45,625 nucleotides of DNA from Streptomyces zinciresistens K42. Lineage in GTDB: Bacteria > Actinomycetota > Actinomycetes > Streptomycetales > Streptomycetaceae. The notes beneath the pieces were generated by a model, which had not been told where the DNA came from, did no database searches, and was given only the letters and a program-made list of their open reading frames with translations. The stretch spans positions 1 to 45,625 of the forward strand of contig NZ_AGBF01000040.1 in the NCBI RefSeq assembly GCF_000225525.1. Direction: 5' to 3'. The translations under genes and the position numbers were made by a program. This document shows, piece by piece, positions 19,222-29,450 of this stretch (the stretch's first letter is position 1; each line of letters begins with the position of its first letter).

Positions 19222-20229
19222 TCAGCGGGAGCCCTTCGGGTCGAGCGCGTCACGCACGCCGTCGCCGAAGAGGTTGAAGGCAAGAACGGTGACGAAGATC
19301 GCCACACCCGGGATCACCATGTACATGGGGTCCGAGTCGTAGTAGTCGATCGCGCTCGAGAGCATCTGCCCCCAGGAGGCGGTGGGCGGCTTGACGCCCA
19401 CGCCCAGGAAGCTGAGCGCCGCCTCGGTGAGGATGTTGGTGGGGATCATCATCGTGGTGTAGACGATGATCGGCGCGATGAGGTTGGGCAGCAGTTCCTT
19501 GAAGAGGATGTAGAACCGCCCGGCGCCGAGGGAGCGTGCCGCCTCGACGTACTCGCGCTCGCGCAGGGAGAGCGTCTGACCGCGCACCACGCGGCCGATG
19601 TAGGGCCAGCCGAAGAAGCCGATCACCAGGATCATCACGAAGAGGCGCACACCGGTGCCGCTCAGACCGAGCATCTCGTTGGGCATCACGGAGACCAGGG
19701 CGATGATGAACAGCAGCTGCGGGAAGGCGAGCAGGCCGTCCATGACGCGGCTGACGACGGCGTCGACCCAGCCGCCGAAGAAGCCGGCGAGCACACCGAG
19801 GAAGGTGCCGAGGACGACGGCGACGAGGGCCGACAGGAAGCCCACCAGCAGGGAGATCTGGGCGCCGTAGACGATGCGCGCGAAGATGTCGCGGCCGTTG
19901 ACCGGCTCGACGCCGAGCAGGTGCTCGCCGCTGATGCCGCCGAACGCGCCCTTGGGGGTGCCGAACAGCGGGTCGATCAGGCTCTCGTTGTACGCCTCGG
20001 GGTCCTGGCCGACCAGGTTGGTGATCACCGGCGCGAGCAGGGCCACCACGATGAGCACGAGTACGACGACGCCGCCCGACAGGGCGAGCTTGTCCCGCTT
20101 GAGACGCTCCCAGGCGATCCGGCCGAGCGAGCGTCCTTGAACGGCCTTCTCACCGGTCGTGGCTATCGCCGCTTCCTCAGCCGCGCTCGGGGCCGCTTCC
20201 GCAGTCGGCTCGTGCAATGGTGCCGTCAT
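19222..20229 (-). CDS. Oligopeptide ABC transporter permease (OppC/DppC type)
   Basis: The first gene of the importer operon, 335 residues. A ~45-residue cytoplasmic N terminus (Ala/Glu-rich) leads into SLGRIAWERLKRDKLALSGGVVVLVLIVVALLAPV, the typical DppC start with the OppC_N motif, then a periplasmic loop containing HLLGVEPVNGRDIFARIVYGAQISL, and the EAA loop YVEAARSLGAGRFYILFKELLPN. ATG 20229 is supported by an AGAGGGG ribosome binding site about 9 nt upstream and by the N-terminal domain beginning soon after. A candidate vegetative promoter lies about 60-90 bp upstream. Confidence 0.95.
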   Translation of the reverse strand: MTAPLHEPTAEAAPSAAEEAAIATTGEKAVQGRSLGRIAWERLKRDKLALSGGVVVLVLIVVALLAPVITNLVGQDPEAYNESLIDPLFGTPKGAFGGISGEHLLGVEPVNGRDIFARIVYGAQISLLVGFLSALVAVVLGTFLGVLAGFFGGWVDAVVSRVMDGLLAFPQLLFIIALVSVMPNEMLGLSGTGVRLFVMILVIGFFGWPYIGRVVRGQTLSLREREYVEAARSLGAGRFYILFKELLPNLIAPIIVYTTMMIPTNILTEAALSFLGVGVKPPTASWGQMLSSAIDYYDSDPMYMVIPGVAIFVTVLAFNLFGDGVRDALDPKGSR

Positions 20230-20289
20230 CTGGCAGGGACCCCTCTTCTCGACCGGCGGTGGCCGGCCCGCACTTGCCGCGGTGGCGGC

Positions 20290-20319
20290 GTCATAGTCCG
20301 TCGTACACAGGGGCGACAA
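20290..20319 (-). promoter_or_regulatory. Candidate promoter of the peptide importer operon
   Basis: Reading the minus strand, TTGTCG (20319-20314) and TATGAC (20295-20290) are separated by 18 bp, a reasonable HrdB-type promoter, giving a leader of about 55 nt. A small dyad, CAGGGG/CCCCTG (20308-20313 and 20321-20326), straddles the -35 region and could be an operator. Confidence 0.5.
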
Positions 20320-20410
20320 ACCCCTGGAGCGGGAGTCTTCAACGCTTCGGCGATCTGTTGCCAGAGCTGACGGGGAAAGGATGCGCAACCGTGATGCTGT
20401 TTGAGGTGTT

Positions 20411-20435
20411 CCGTTATCCGAACAGTGGGTAACGG
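20411..20435. promoter_or_regulatory. Inverted repeat upstream of the importer operon
   Basis: CCGTTATCC and GGGTAACGG form 9-bp arms (one mismatch) around a 7-bp centre, about 180 bp upstream of the first permease start. It is the clearest dyad in the 361-bp gap 20230-20590, which otherwise holds only the promoter above and no credible gene. It may be a regulator site; which protein binds is unknown. Confidence 0.4.
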
Positions 20436-20590
20436 ACCCCGGACAGGGGTGAGTTGGGGCGTATGAGGGCGGACCGGGACCTTCCGATCGCATCTACGCG
20501 CGAAGATTGGCCTACGAAACCGCAGTCATCGACCGCCGCCGCCTGCGACATCGGGGATGCGGACCTGACCTCGTGTCATCCCGTGTGTGA

Positions 20591-21379
20591 TCAGTGACGA
20601 CCTGGTACCGGTGGGTAGCCGTACCCCGCCGCGGGTGACGGACCGTGGGCCTCGCGGTCGTAGAAGGGGCGGGTGTTGGCCCGCATCCACATCGCCACCG
20701 GGTCGTCCTCGTCGGACATCGCCACGGTCGAGACCGGCAGCCCGTCGGGGACCGCGGAGATGGACTGCGTCATCATGGAGCGCACCGAGTCCACGGCCGG
20801 CGGGCTGGCCTCGTAGACGTCGAGTCCGATAGCCAGGTACGGGGCGCCGAGGGCCGGCTGGACCCAGGCGCGGCGCAGCGCGCGCAGGGCCGGCGTGCGG
20901 TGGGCGTTCTGCGTGAGCAGGGCGTAGAACTGCGGGATCTCGACCGCGGGCTCCGACAGCCGCAGCGGGCCCGCGGGCTGGCGGTCCAGGCCCGTGGCGA
21001 CGCGCCGCAGATCGAGCCAGGGGATGCCGACGCCGCCCCCCGGGACGTGCGGGTTGAGCCAGAGGCCGTAGTGGTCGGGGTAGAGGGTGCGGGCCACGTC
21101 GAGCCCGTCGACGACCTCGTAACCGCGGTTCCAGCCGCTGGCCGACAGTTCCTGGGCCGAGGTGACGCACGGGGCGTAGCCGTAGCCGCCGACGTCCATC
21201 TTGCCGTACCGGGCGTCCGGGGCGCCCGCCTGGCCGTGCCACAGCAGCATCCAGACCTGGCCGGTCGAGGGCGCCGCGAGCGCGCGCAGGAGTGCCTCGT
21301 AGGCGTCGTAGCGCCCGGGGGTCACCTGGCGCAGCATGTGCTCGACCTGTCCGGTCGAGGTGGTGCCGCTCGCGCTCAC
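20591..21379 (-). CDS. SseB-family protein (enhanced serine sensitivity)
   Basis: A 262-residue protein related to SseB, named from an E. coli gene that changes serine sensitivity. Recognisable parts are an N-terminal helical segment (VEHMLRQVTPGRYDAYEALLRALA), QVWMLLWHGQAGAPDARYGKMDVGGYGYAPCVTSAQEL, NPHVPGGGVGIPWLDLRRVA and the C-terminal motif DEDDPVAMWMRANTRPFYDREA. That last motif, '...W(M)R..TRPFY.RE', also ends the next gene, so the two are paralogous at the C terminus. Cytosolic, with no signal or membrane segment; molecular role unknown. The start is GTG with AAGGGGCGG about 6 nt upstream. Follows the second SseB gene by 138 nt. Confidence 0.85.
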   Translation of the reverse strand: MSASGTTSTGQVEHMLRQVTPGRYDAYEALLRALAAPSTGQVWMLLWHGQAGAPDARYGKMDVGGYGYAPCVTSAQELSASGWNRGYEVVDGLDVARTLYPDHYGLWLNPHVPGGGVGIPWLDLRRVATGLDRQPAGPLRLSEPAVEIPQFYALLTQNAHRTPALRALRRAWVQPALGAPYLAIGLDVYEASPPAVDSVRSMMTQSISAVPDGLPVSTVAMSDEDDPVAMWMRANTRPFYDREAHGPSPAAGYGYPPVPGRH

Positions 21380-21517
21380 CTTTTACCGCCCCTTCGGGAA
21401 ACATGGTTGTGCGCCCAGCTTAGGCGCTCCACCGGGAAGGCCGGGGAGCGCTCGGCGCCTGCGCACGGCCCGCGGGCACCGGTCCGCTGCGCTCCCGCGG
21501 GCCGCCGGGGCCGCCTC

Positions 21518-22309
21518 TCAGGGCTCACGGGCGTAGAAGGGCCGCACCCTCGTCCTCATCCACTCGATCACCGGGTCCTGGGCGACGTCCATGAGCACGA
21601 GGTTGACCGGCCACGGGGCGGGGACGCGGCCCAGGGCGCGGGCCAGGGCGTCGGAGGGCACCGCGCTCAGGTCGCCGTCCCAGTGGGAGAGTTCCACGCC
21701 GACGAACATCACCGGCGCGGCCGTCTCGATCGTGGCGAGGCAGCGGCGGGCCGTGCTGACCACGCCGGTCGCGGCGAACTCCGCGCCGGCGGCGGCCAGG
21801 AAGTCGACGGGGTCGTCCTGCCAGTCCGGTTCGTAGAGGCGGACGCGGCCCCCGGACGCGGGGCCGTCCAGCGGGGTGCGGCCCGCGGCGCACAGGTCGG
21901 CCACCGCCTCCGGCGGCAGCGGGACGCCGACCACCCCGTCGGGGTTGACCGCGATGCCCACGTGCGAGGGCAGTCCGCGCGCGAACTCCACGGCGGGCGC
22001 CACGGTGTACGACAGGTGCGCGCCGACGACCTGCCGGAACTGCTCCTCGGAGCTGAAGACGGGGACGTACCCCTGTCCGTCGATCTCCAGCGTGGGCAGG
22101 TCGAGGGGGCCGCTGTGCGGGCCGCCGCCGCCGGGCAGGGGCACCCAGAGGAAGCTGCGCGCCAGTACCTCGACGATCCGGCCGCCGGCCCCGGGTACGC
22201 CGAGGGAGGCCGAGAGCACCTCCTCCAGTTCGTTGCCCGGCCAGCCGCCGTGTGCGTGGAGCTGTGCGGGTGCCGGGTAGTCCGCGGGGGGATCCGCTGC
22301 GAAGTCCAT
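21518..22309 (-). CDS. SseB-family protein (second copy)
   Basis: A 263-residue protein with a clearer SseB layout: an N-terminal SseB domain containing FLWVPLPGG, TLEIDGQGYVPVFSSEEQFRQV and GLPSHVGIAVNPDGVVGVPLPPEAV, and the C-terminal part WPVNLVLMDVAQDPVIEWMRTRVRPFYAREP shared with the next gene. ATG 22309 has AGGCGG 9 nt upstream, and a TAGCCT -10-like hexamer (22355-22350) gives a leader of about 35 nt; a TTG start at 22348 would overlap that promoter and is rejected. It sits beside the glycine/serine operon, which fits the family name, but no mechanism is known. Confidence 0.88.
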   Translation of the reverse strand: MDFAADPPADYPAPAQLHAHGGWPGNELEEVLSASLGVPGAGGRIVEVLARSFLWVPLPGGGGPHSGPLDLPTLEIDGQGYVPVFSSEEQFRQVVGAHLSYTVAPAVEFARGLPSHVGIAVNPDGVVGVPLPPEAVADLCAAGRTPLDGPASGGRVRLYEPDWQDDPVDFLAAAGAEFAATGVVSTARRCLATIETAAPVMFVGVELSHWDGDLSAVPSDALARALGRVPAPWPVNLVLMDVAQDPVIEWMRTRVRPFYAREP

Positions 22310-22414
22310 CTGTCTGACCGCCTGCTGGGAACCATCTCTGAGGCCCAAGAGGCTAGCCGGTCCGCGGTCCGGCCGGGGCCGCGGACCGGACTCCGGGCCG
22401 CGGCGGCCGGCCGC

Positions 22415-23089
22415 TCAGGCGGTGAAGCCGATCCGGCGCAGCACGTCGGCGGCCGGGCGGTCGAGCAGCACGGCCGAGCCGCAGCCGCGCGGCAGCACGC
22501 CCCCGGCGACCGAGCCGACCAGCCGGGCCGCGGCTCCGCGGTGCCGCAGGAACGCGTACCGGGAGACGCCCCGGCCGCGCTCGCGCTGGCCCTCAAGGGC
22601 CGTACCCGGGGCGACGTCGAGCAGCAGGAGGTGCAGGGTGCCGCCGCGGCGGCGGGCCTCGCGGGCCAGCCAGCCGCGCACCCAGGTCTGGGTGCCGCAG
22701 TCGTGCACGACGACGCCCTCGCCGGTGCGCAGGGCGCGGCGCAGTCCGGCGTAGTGCGCGAGCCGCACCAGGGGGCGGTAGACGCCGTAGGGCACGAAGC
22801 GCGGCATGCGCGCGTCCCAGCGGTCCCGGGTGTCCTGGGAGTCGATGCGCGGGCCCGTGACGGTCCGCCGCATCAGGGTCGACTTGCCGCTGCCGGGCAG
22901 GCCGGTGATCACGACGAGGTCCCGGGGGCCGAAGACCAGGGCGTGCGGGCTGTGCCCGGAGCGGTCCCGCAGGTCGCGGACCACGGCACCGGGGCAGGTG
23001 GCGCGGGCTTTGACCACGGGGGCCGCGGGCTGCTCGGGCAGCGCGATGCCAGACGTCGTGGCGTACGCCGTGGTGCGCTTCACCGTCAT
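22415..23089 (-). CDS. P-loop ATP-binding protein (kinase-like)
   Basis: A 224-residue protein with a Walker A motif GLPGSGKST at about 63-71, preceded by the strand RDLVVITG. Later landmarks are IDSQDTRDRW, a basic stretch, VVVHDCGTQTWVRGWLAREARRRGGTLHLLLLDV (Walker B-like strand and lid) and a C-terminal GSAVLLDRPAADVLRRIGF. It resembles small AAA_33/zeta-like nucleotide kinases, but the substrate is not identifiable. ATG 23089 has an excellent GGAGGAGGA ribosome binding site immediately upstream. It is divergent from the glycine riboswitch leader and in line with the SseB genes (105-nt gap), suggesting a shared transcript. Confidence 0.8.
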   Translation of the reverse strand: MTVKRTTAYATTSGIALPEQPAAPVVKARATCPGAVVRDLRDRSGHSPHALVFGPRDLVVITGLPGSGKSTLMRRTVTGPRIDSQDTRDRWDARMPRFVPYGVYRPLVRLAHYAGLRRALRTGEGVVVHDCGTQTWVRGWLAREARRRGGTLHLLLLDVAPGTALEGQRERGRGVSRYAFLRHRGAAARLVGSVAGGVLPRGCGSAVLLDRPAADVLRRIGFTA

Positions 23090-23269
23090 CGTCCTCCTCC
23101 GGGTACAGGGTTCCCCATGCCCACTGAGCGTAAAGAGAAGGTAATGGACGATCTCCATTGTTTTCGTTCGTTTCCTGCCACAGCCCGGTTACAGACTCGG
23201 CCCTGCCGCCGGGCGGCCGGGCGTGCAATGATGGCGGCGCCAACTGCATACCGGCCGTTTGAATCCGCG

Positions 23270-23488
23270 CGGGAGAGTCCCCGGCAGCACAGCGCCGGGG
23301 CGCCGAAGGAGCAAGTCCCTCCCTTGAATCTCTCAGGCCCCCGTTACCGCGCGGGCGAGGCACATCTGAAAAGCGGGCCGCCCTCCGGCGGCCCCACCCA
23401 AGGTGCAAGCCGTGACCGCCCCCGTCCGGGGCTCGCGGCGAACCTCTCAGGTTCCGATGACAGATGGGGAGGAACGTTCCTCGCCCGT
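23270..23488 (+). ncRNA. Tandem glycine riboswitch
   Basis: The leader of gcvT contains two glycine aptamers. The first (about 23270-23375) shows the conserved CGGGAGAGTCC, GCGCCGAAGGAGCAA, the ATCTCTCAGG core and the closing CATCTGAAAAGC. The second (about 23390-23488) has GGTGCAAGCCGTGACC, CCTCTCAGG and GACAGATGGGGAGG. Glycine binding to such RNAs usually switches on glycine cleavage genes. In this one the second aptamer runs into the GGGGAGGA just before the coding region. The boundaries are approximate. The rest of the 422-bp gap (23090-23269) must hold the two divergent promoters; I could not place them confidently. Confidence 0.92.
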
Positions 23489-23511
23489 CTGCCTCTGGAG
23501 AAGACCGACCG

Positions 23512-24639
<1,128 letters not shown>

Positions 24640-24644
24640 CCCGT

Positions 24645-24705
24645 ACCGCGGCCGGGCGAACGCCGCCCGCCGCGGTGCCGGCACGAGCGGCACGCGCAGT
24701 GCCGC
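24645..24705 (+). terminator. Hairpins between gcvT and gcvH
   Basis: Two stems follow the gcvT stop: 24645-24658 with 24664-24676 (13 bp, one bulged C) and 24687-24693 with 24699-24705 (7 bp perfect). No T tract follows either. They could partly terminate or stabilise the gcvT message, giving different amounts of GcvT and GcvH. Confidence 0.6.
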
Positions 24706-24820
24706 GCGTACAGACTGGCAGCGGGCGGCGTGTGACGCCGCGCACGTGTGCGCCGCTCACCCGCCCGTCCTCCGGTCCCCCTTTCCCCACCACTCCCGCG
24801 CGTACAGGAGAATCCAGGCC

Positions 24821-25198
24821 ATGAACAACCCCCAGCAGCTGCGTTACAGCAAGGAGCACGAGTGGCTGTCGAGCGCCGAGGACGGCGTCGCGACGGTCGG
24901 CATCACGGAGTTCGCGGCCAACGCGCTCGGTGACGTCGTCTACGCCCAGCTCCCCGAGGTCGGCTCGACCGTGGCCGCGGGTGACACCTGCGGCGAGCTG
25001 GAGTCGACGAAGTCCGTCTCCGACCTGTACTCCCCGGTCTCCGGCGAGATCACCGAGATCAACGAGGACGTGGTGAACGACCCGGCGCTCGTGAACTCGG
25101 CCCCCTTCGAGGGCGGCTGGCTCTTCAAGGTCCGGATCACGCAGGAGCCGGCCGACCTGCTCTCCGCCGACGAGTACGCCGCCCACACCGCCGGCTGA
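24821..25198 (+). CDS. gcvH: Glycine cleavage system H protein
   Basis: GcvH is the lipoylated shuttle that carries the aminomethyl intermediate between the P, T and L proteins. The 125-residue product begins with the usual RYSKEHEWL, continues [23 protein letters not shown], has the lipoyl lysine Lys64 in [18 protein letters not shown], and ends with GWLFKVRI and a LLSADEY helix. An AGGAGAA ribosome binding site is 9-10 nt before the ATG. It lies 15 nt before glyA and probably shares its transcript, forming a glycine-to-serine pathway unit. Confidence 0.97.
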   Translation: MNNPQQLRYSKEHEWLSSAEDGVATVGITEFAANALGDVVYAQLPEVGSTVAAGDTCGELESTKSVSDLYSPVSGEITEINEDVVNDPALVNSAPFEGGWLFKVRITQEPADLLSADEYAAHTAG

Positions 25199-25213
25199 GG
25201 AGCCGTGATCCCC

Positions 25214-26497
25214 ATGTCTGACAACTCTCTTCTGAACACCCCCCTGCACGAGCTGGACCCGGCGGTGGCCGCGGCCCTGGACGCCGAGCTGGAGCGCCAG
25301 CAGTCGACGCTGGAGATGATCGCGTCGGAGAACTTCGCCCCGGTCGCCGTCATGGAGGCGCAGGGCTCGGTCCTGACGAACAAGTACGCCGAGGGCTACC
25401 CGGGCCGCCGCTACTACGGCGGCTGCGAGCACGTGGACGTGGCCGAGCAGATCGCGATCGACCGGGTCAAGGAGCTGTTCGGCGCGGAGTACGCCAATGT
25501 GCAGCCGCACTCGGGCGCCTCGGCCAACCAGGCCGCGCTGTTCGCGCTGGCCCGGCCCGGGGACACGATCCTCGGCCTGGACCTGGCCCACGGCGGCCAC
25601 CTCACCCACGGGATGCGGCTGAACTTCTCCGGCAAGCAGTTCGAGGTCGTCGCCTACCACGTGGACGAGGGCTCGGGCCTGGTCGACATGGCCGAGGTGG
25701 AGCGGCTGGCCAAGGAGCACCGGCCGAAGGTGATCATCGCCGGCTGGTCCGCGTACCCGCGGCAGCTGGACTTCGCGGAGTTCCGCCGGATCGCCGACGA
25801 GACGGGCGCCTACCTGTGGGTCGACATGGCCCACTTCGCGGGCCTGGTCGCGGCCGGGCTGCACCCCAACCCGGTGCCGTACGCGGACGTGGTGACCTCC
25901 ACCACCCACAAGACGCTGGGCGGACCGCGCGGCGGGATCATCCTCGCGCGCGGCAAGGAGTTCGCGAAGAAGCTGAACTCCTCGGTCTTCCCCGGCTTCC
26001 AGGGCGGTCCGCTGGAGCACGTGATCGCGGCCAAGGCGGTCTCGTTCAAGATCGCCGCCACGGAGGAGTTCCGAGAGCGCCAGCGCCGTACGGTGGAGGG
26101 GGCCCGCATCCTCGCCGAGCGCCTGACCGCGCCGGACGCGCGGGAGGCCGGGGTCAACGTCCTGTCGGGCGGCACCGACGTGCACCTGATCCTGGTCGAC
26201 CTGCGGGAGTCGGAGCTCGACGGCCAGCAGGCCGAGGACCGTCTCCACGAGGTCGGGATCACCGTCAACCGCAACGCCGTACCGAACGACCCGCGGCCGC
26301 CGATGGTCACCTCGGGTCTGCGCATCGGCACCCCGGCGCTGGCCACCCGCGGCTTCACCGCGGAGGACTTCACCGAGGTCGCCGACGTGATCGCGCAGAC
26401 GCTGAAGCCGGTCCACGACGCGGTCGCGCTCCGCGCCCGGGTCAAGGCACTCGCCGAGCGGCACCCGCTGTACACCGGTCTGGCGACGTCGGGCTGA
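25214..26497 (+). CDS. glyA: Serine hydroxymethyltransferase
   Basis: GlyA interconverts serine + THF and glycine + methylene-THF, using pyridoxal phosphate. The 427-residue enzyme is full length, with family motifs [67 protein letters not shown] Lys233 in [12 protein letters not shown], and [19 protein letters not shown] 25214 is supported by GAGGAG about 10 nt upstream; the GTG at 25205 would start too close to that site. It uses the methylene-THF made by the glycine cleavage reaction of the preceding genes to build serine, which the downstream SdaA can degrade. Confidence 0.98.
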   Translation: MSDNSLLNTPLHELDPAVAAALDAELERQQSTLEMIASENFAPVAVMEAQGSVLTNKYAEGYPGRRYYGGCEHVDVAEQIAIDRVKELFGAEYANVQPHSGASANQAALFALARPGDTILGLDLAHGGHLTHGMRLNFSGKQFEVVAYHVDEGSGLVDMAEVERLAKEHRPKVIIAGWSAYPRQLDFAEFRRIADETGAYLWVDMAHFAGLVAAGLHPNPVPYADVVTSTTHKTLGGPRGGIILARGKEFAKKLNSSVFPGFQGGPLEHVIAAKAVSFKIAATEEFRERQRRTVEGARILAERLTAPDAREAGVNVLSGGTDVHLILVDLRESELDGQQAEDRLHEVGITVNRNAVPNDPRPPMVTSGLRIGTPALATRGFTAEDFTEVADVIAQTLKPVHDAVALRARVKALAERHPLYTGLATSG

Positions 26498-26524
26498 CGC
26501 CCGGTCGCAGAGACGCGTAGTTCC

Positions 26525-26575
26525 TTTTCGTGGGGTGTCCCGCACACTCGAAGGAGGCGGGACACCCCACGAGAA
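26525..26575 (+). promoter_or_regulatory. Long hairpin in the glyA-sdaA gap
   Basis: A perfect 15-bp stem (26529-26543 with 26557-26571), extendable to about 19 bp with a G-U pair (26525-26575), and a 13-nt loop containing GAAGGAG. No T tract follows. It lies 36-110 nt upstream of the sdaA GTG. It may terminate glyA transcripts, protect mRNA, or act as a leader element for sdaA. Confidence 0.7.
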
Positions 26576-26610
26576 GCCCCCTGCACCACCCCGCATTCGA
26601 GGAGTTCCCC

Positions 26611-27978
<1,368 letters not shown>

Positions 27979-27984
27979 CGGCAT

Positions 27985-28026
27985 AGGCCCTGACCAGCGC
28001 GTTCACTTTCGGCGCTGTCAGGGCCT
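27985..28026 (+). terminator. Terminator after sdaA
   Basis: AGGCCCTGA-CCAGCGC pairs with GCGCTG-TCAGGGCCT (27985-28000 with 28012-28026), 15 pairs with one bulge, starting 6 nt after the sdaA stop. There is no long T tract, as is usual in streptomycetes. It is the probable end of the glycine/serine operon. Confidence 0.75.
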
Positions 28027-28080
28027 TGCGTGCTCACGCGGCGGAAAGTACCTGGAATCCCCGGGCAGTTGCGAAGGCCC

Positions 28081-28113
28081 CTGGCATGTCCCTGGGATGT
28101 CCCTGGGATGTCC
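28081..28113. repeat. Three 11-bp tandem repeats in the sdaA-lysozyme gap
   Basis: CTGGSATGTCC occurs three times head to tail, the first copy differing by one base. The unit is about one helical turn, so a cooperative protein site is possible. The whole gap 27979-28400 holds this array, the sdaA terminator, a GTCACC/GGTGAC dyad near 28292-28306 and a good GGGAG ribosome binding site before the lysozyme. I see no gene in it. Confidence 0.7.
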
Positions 28114-28400
28114 TTGCTCCACCATGAGGACGACTCCACGCAGGCTTCCACCGCGCTCCGCCCCTGGCGTAGGGGCGTCCGCCAGAGCAGGCGAACACCG
28201 GTCCTTTTCGCGGGCCGTGCGCCGGGCGAGCAGGACCGCGTGCGCGGGGTGAGGAAGTGCCGGGGTGTGCGCCGCCCGCGAGCCTCGCGGTGTCACCGGA
28301 AGGTGACAATTCCCCGTCAGGCGCGCGTCAGCCGTGCCGCGGTGGGGCATACAGGAGGTCCCACTCCTCTCCCCCCACCGGCACTCCAGGGAGTCCCCCC

Positions 28401-28958
28401 ATGCTCCGCGGCATCGACGTCAGCGCGTACCAGTCCTCGTCCTACAGCACCGAGGGCCTGTCGTTCGTCTTCATCAAGGCGACCGAGGGCCGTTCCTACG
28501 TGAACCCCAAGCTCGCCGCCCAGACCAAGCGGGCCCGTGAAGCCGGACTGGTCGTCGGCTTCTACCACTTCCTGTGGCCGGGCAACCTCTCGGCCCAGGC
28601 GGACCACTTCGTCGGCAGGGCCCCGGAGCGGGCGGGCGACATGCTGGCCGTCGACTGGGAGACGACGGGCGAGGGCACGCGCGCGAGCAACGCGGAGAAG
28701 GACCGCTTCATCCGCACGCTCAAGGAGAAGCGGCCGGACAACCCGGTCCTGCTGTACTGCAACCGCAACTACTGGCTCAACGTCGACACCACGTCCTATG
28801 CCGGCGACGGTCTCTGGATCGCCGACTACGTCCCGGCGGGCAAGCCCCGGATCAAGGCCAAGTGGCGCTTCCACCAGTACACCGACGACCCGCTGGACAA
28901 GAACGTAGCCGACTTCGGCGGCAAGGACGCGCTGCGGGAGTGGGCGCGCAGCGCGTGA
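28401..28958 (+). CDS. Glycoside hydrolase family 25 lysozyme-like protein
   Basis: GH25 enzymes cut the MurNAc-GlcNAc bond of peptidoglycan. This 185-residue protein is a single catalytic domain: LRGIDVSAYQ (active-site Asp near the N terminus), FVFIKATEGRSYVNPK, GFYHFLWPG, the catalytic DWE motif (Asp85, Glu87), PVLLYCNRNYW, LWIADYVPAGKPRIKAKWRFHQYTDD. No signal peptide, membrane segment or wall-binding repeats are visible, unusual for an enzyme of the cell wall. The ATG begins directly at the first strand with GGGAG 9 nt upstream, so I do not think the start has been missed. It may be released by another route or act in the cytoplasm, for example during lysis. Convergent with the EF-hand gene. 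Confidence 0.92.
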   Translation: MLRGIDVSAYQSSSYSTEGLSFVFIKATEGRSYVNPKLAAQTKRAREAGLVVGFYHFLWPGNLSAQADHFVGRAPERAGDMLAVDWETTGEGTRASNAEKDRFIRTLKEKRPDNPVLLYCNRNYWLNVDTTSYAGDGLWIADYVPAGKPRIKAKWRFHQYTDDPLDKNVADFGGKDALREWARSA

Positions 28959-28969
28959 GGCCGCGCACG

Positions 28970-29010
28970 GCGAAGGGGCTGTCCTCCCGGCCGGAGAACA
29001 GCCCCTTCGC
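28970..29010. terminator. Bidirectional terminator hairpin
   Basis: A perfect 13-bp stem (28970-28982 with 28998-29010) with a 15-nt loop sits between the converging lysozyme and EF-hand genes, 12 and 7 nt from their stops. It can serve both directions. Confidence 0.82.
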
Positions 29011-29016
29011 GGGCCG

Positions 29017-29235
29017 TCACTTGTTCAGGAACGCCCAGAACTCGTCGAACGACAGCAGCTGGTCGCCGTCGAGGTCGCGGCTGCGGATGATCGCCTCCGC
29101 CACGGACTCGGTGACGTTCCAGTCGCCGCCCTGCGCGAGGGCCGTCTTGAACTCGGCGGCGGTGATGGTGCCGTCACCGTCCGCATCGATGCGCTCGAAC
29201 TGCTTGCGTGCTTCCTCGATGTCGATGTGCGCCAC
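29017..29235 (-). CDS. EF-hand calcium-binding protein
   Basis: A 72-residue protein made of two EF-hands. Loop 1 is DADGDGTITAAE (residues 17-28) and loop 2 is DLDGDQLLSFDE (54-65); both have Asp at positions 1, 3 and 5 and Glu at 12, so both should bind Ca2+. Flanking helices are visible (EEARKQFERI, VAEAIIRSR, FWAFLNK). It resembles the small calmodulin-like CabB-type proteins of streptomycetes, which are calcium buffers or sensors. The start is GTG with AAAGGGGCGG just upstream. The promoter lies in a gap with several short tandem repeats (a 10-bp CTCGCGTCTG duplicated at 29251-29270). Confidence 0.93.
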   Translation of the reverse strand: MAHIDIEEARKQFERIDADGDGTITAAEFKTALAQGGDWNVTESVAEAIIRSRDLDGDQLLSFDEFWAFLNK

Positions 29236-29404
29236 CGGTCCGCCCCTTTACTCGCGTCTGCTCGCGTCTGTCGTGTCGTGCTGGTCTGTCGTGCCGGTCC
29301 GTCGTGCGGTGCCGGCTCACTGCCGCAGGTCAGATTAACCGCCCGCCGATCCGGCCGGTGCGGCGCCCGTCCCGCCGAGCGGCGCGCACGGCGGCGCGCA
29401 CGGC

Positions 29405-29450
29405 GGGTCGGCCGGCGGGTCGGCCGGCGGTCGGCCGGCGGTCGGTCAGC
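29405..29450. repeat. GGGTCGGCCGGC tandem repeats at the HATPase gene 3' end
   Basis: Four head-to-tail copies of an 11-12-bp unit (two perfect 12-mers, one 11-mer, one diverged) run from the gap into the stop codon region of the HATPase gene (stop at 29446-29448). Probably slippage-prone GC-rich DNA; no coding meaning is seen. Confidence 0.65.

Noticed and set aside
20396..20434. A 12-codon leader peptide frame (MLFEVFRYPNSG) upstream of the importer
   Set aside because: It is on the plus strand, opposite to the operon, without a ribosome binding site.
22310..22348. A TTG start adding 13 residues to the second SseB protein
   Set aside because: It would place the start codon on top of a TAGCCT -10-like hexamer, while ATG 22309 has its own ribosome binding site.
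28114..28400. A c-di-AMP (ydaO) riboswitch in front of the lysozyme gene
   Set aside because: Such riboswitches precede many actinobacterial wall hydrolases, but I could not find the conserved core sequences in this leader.
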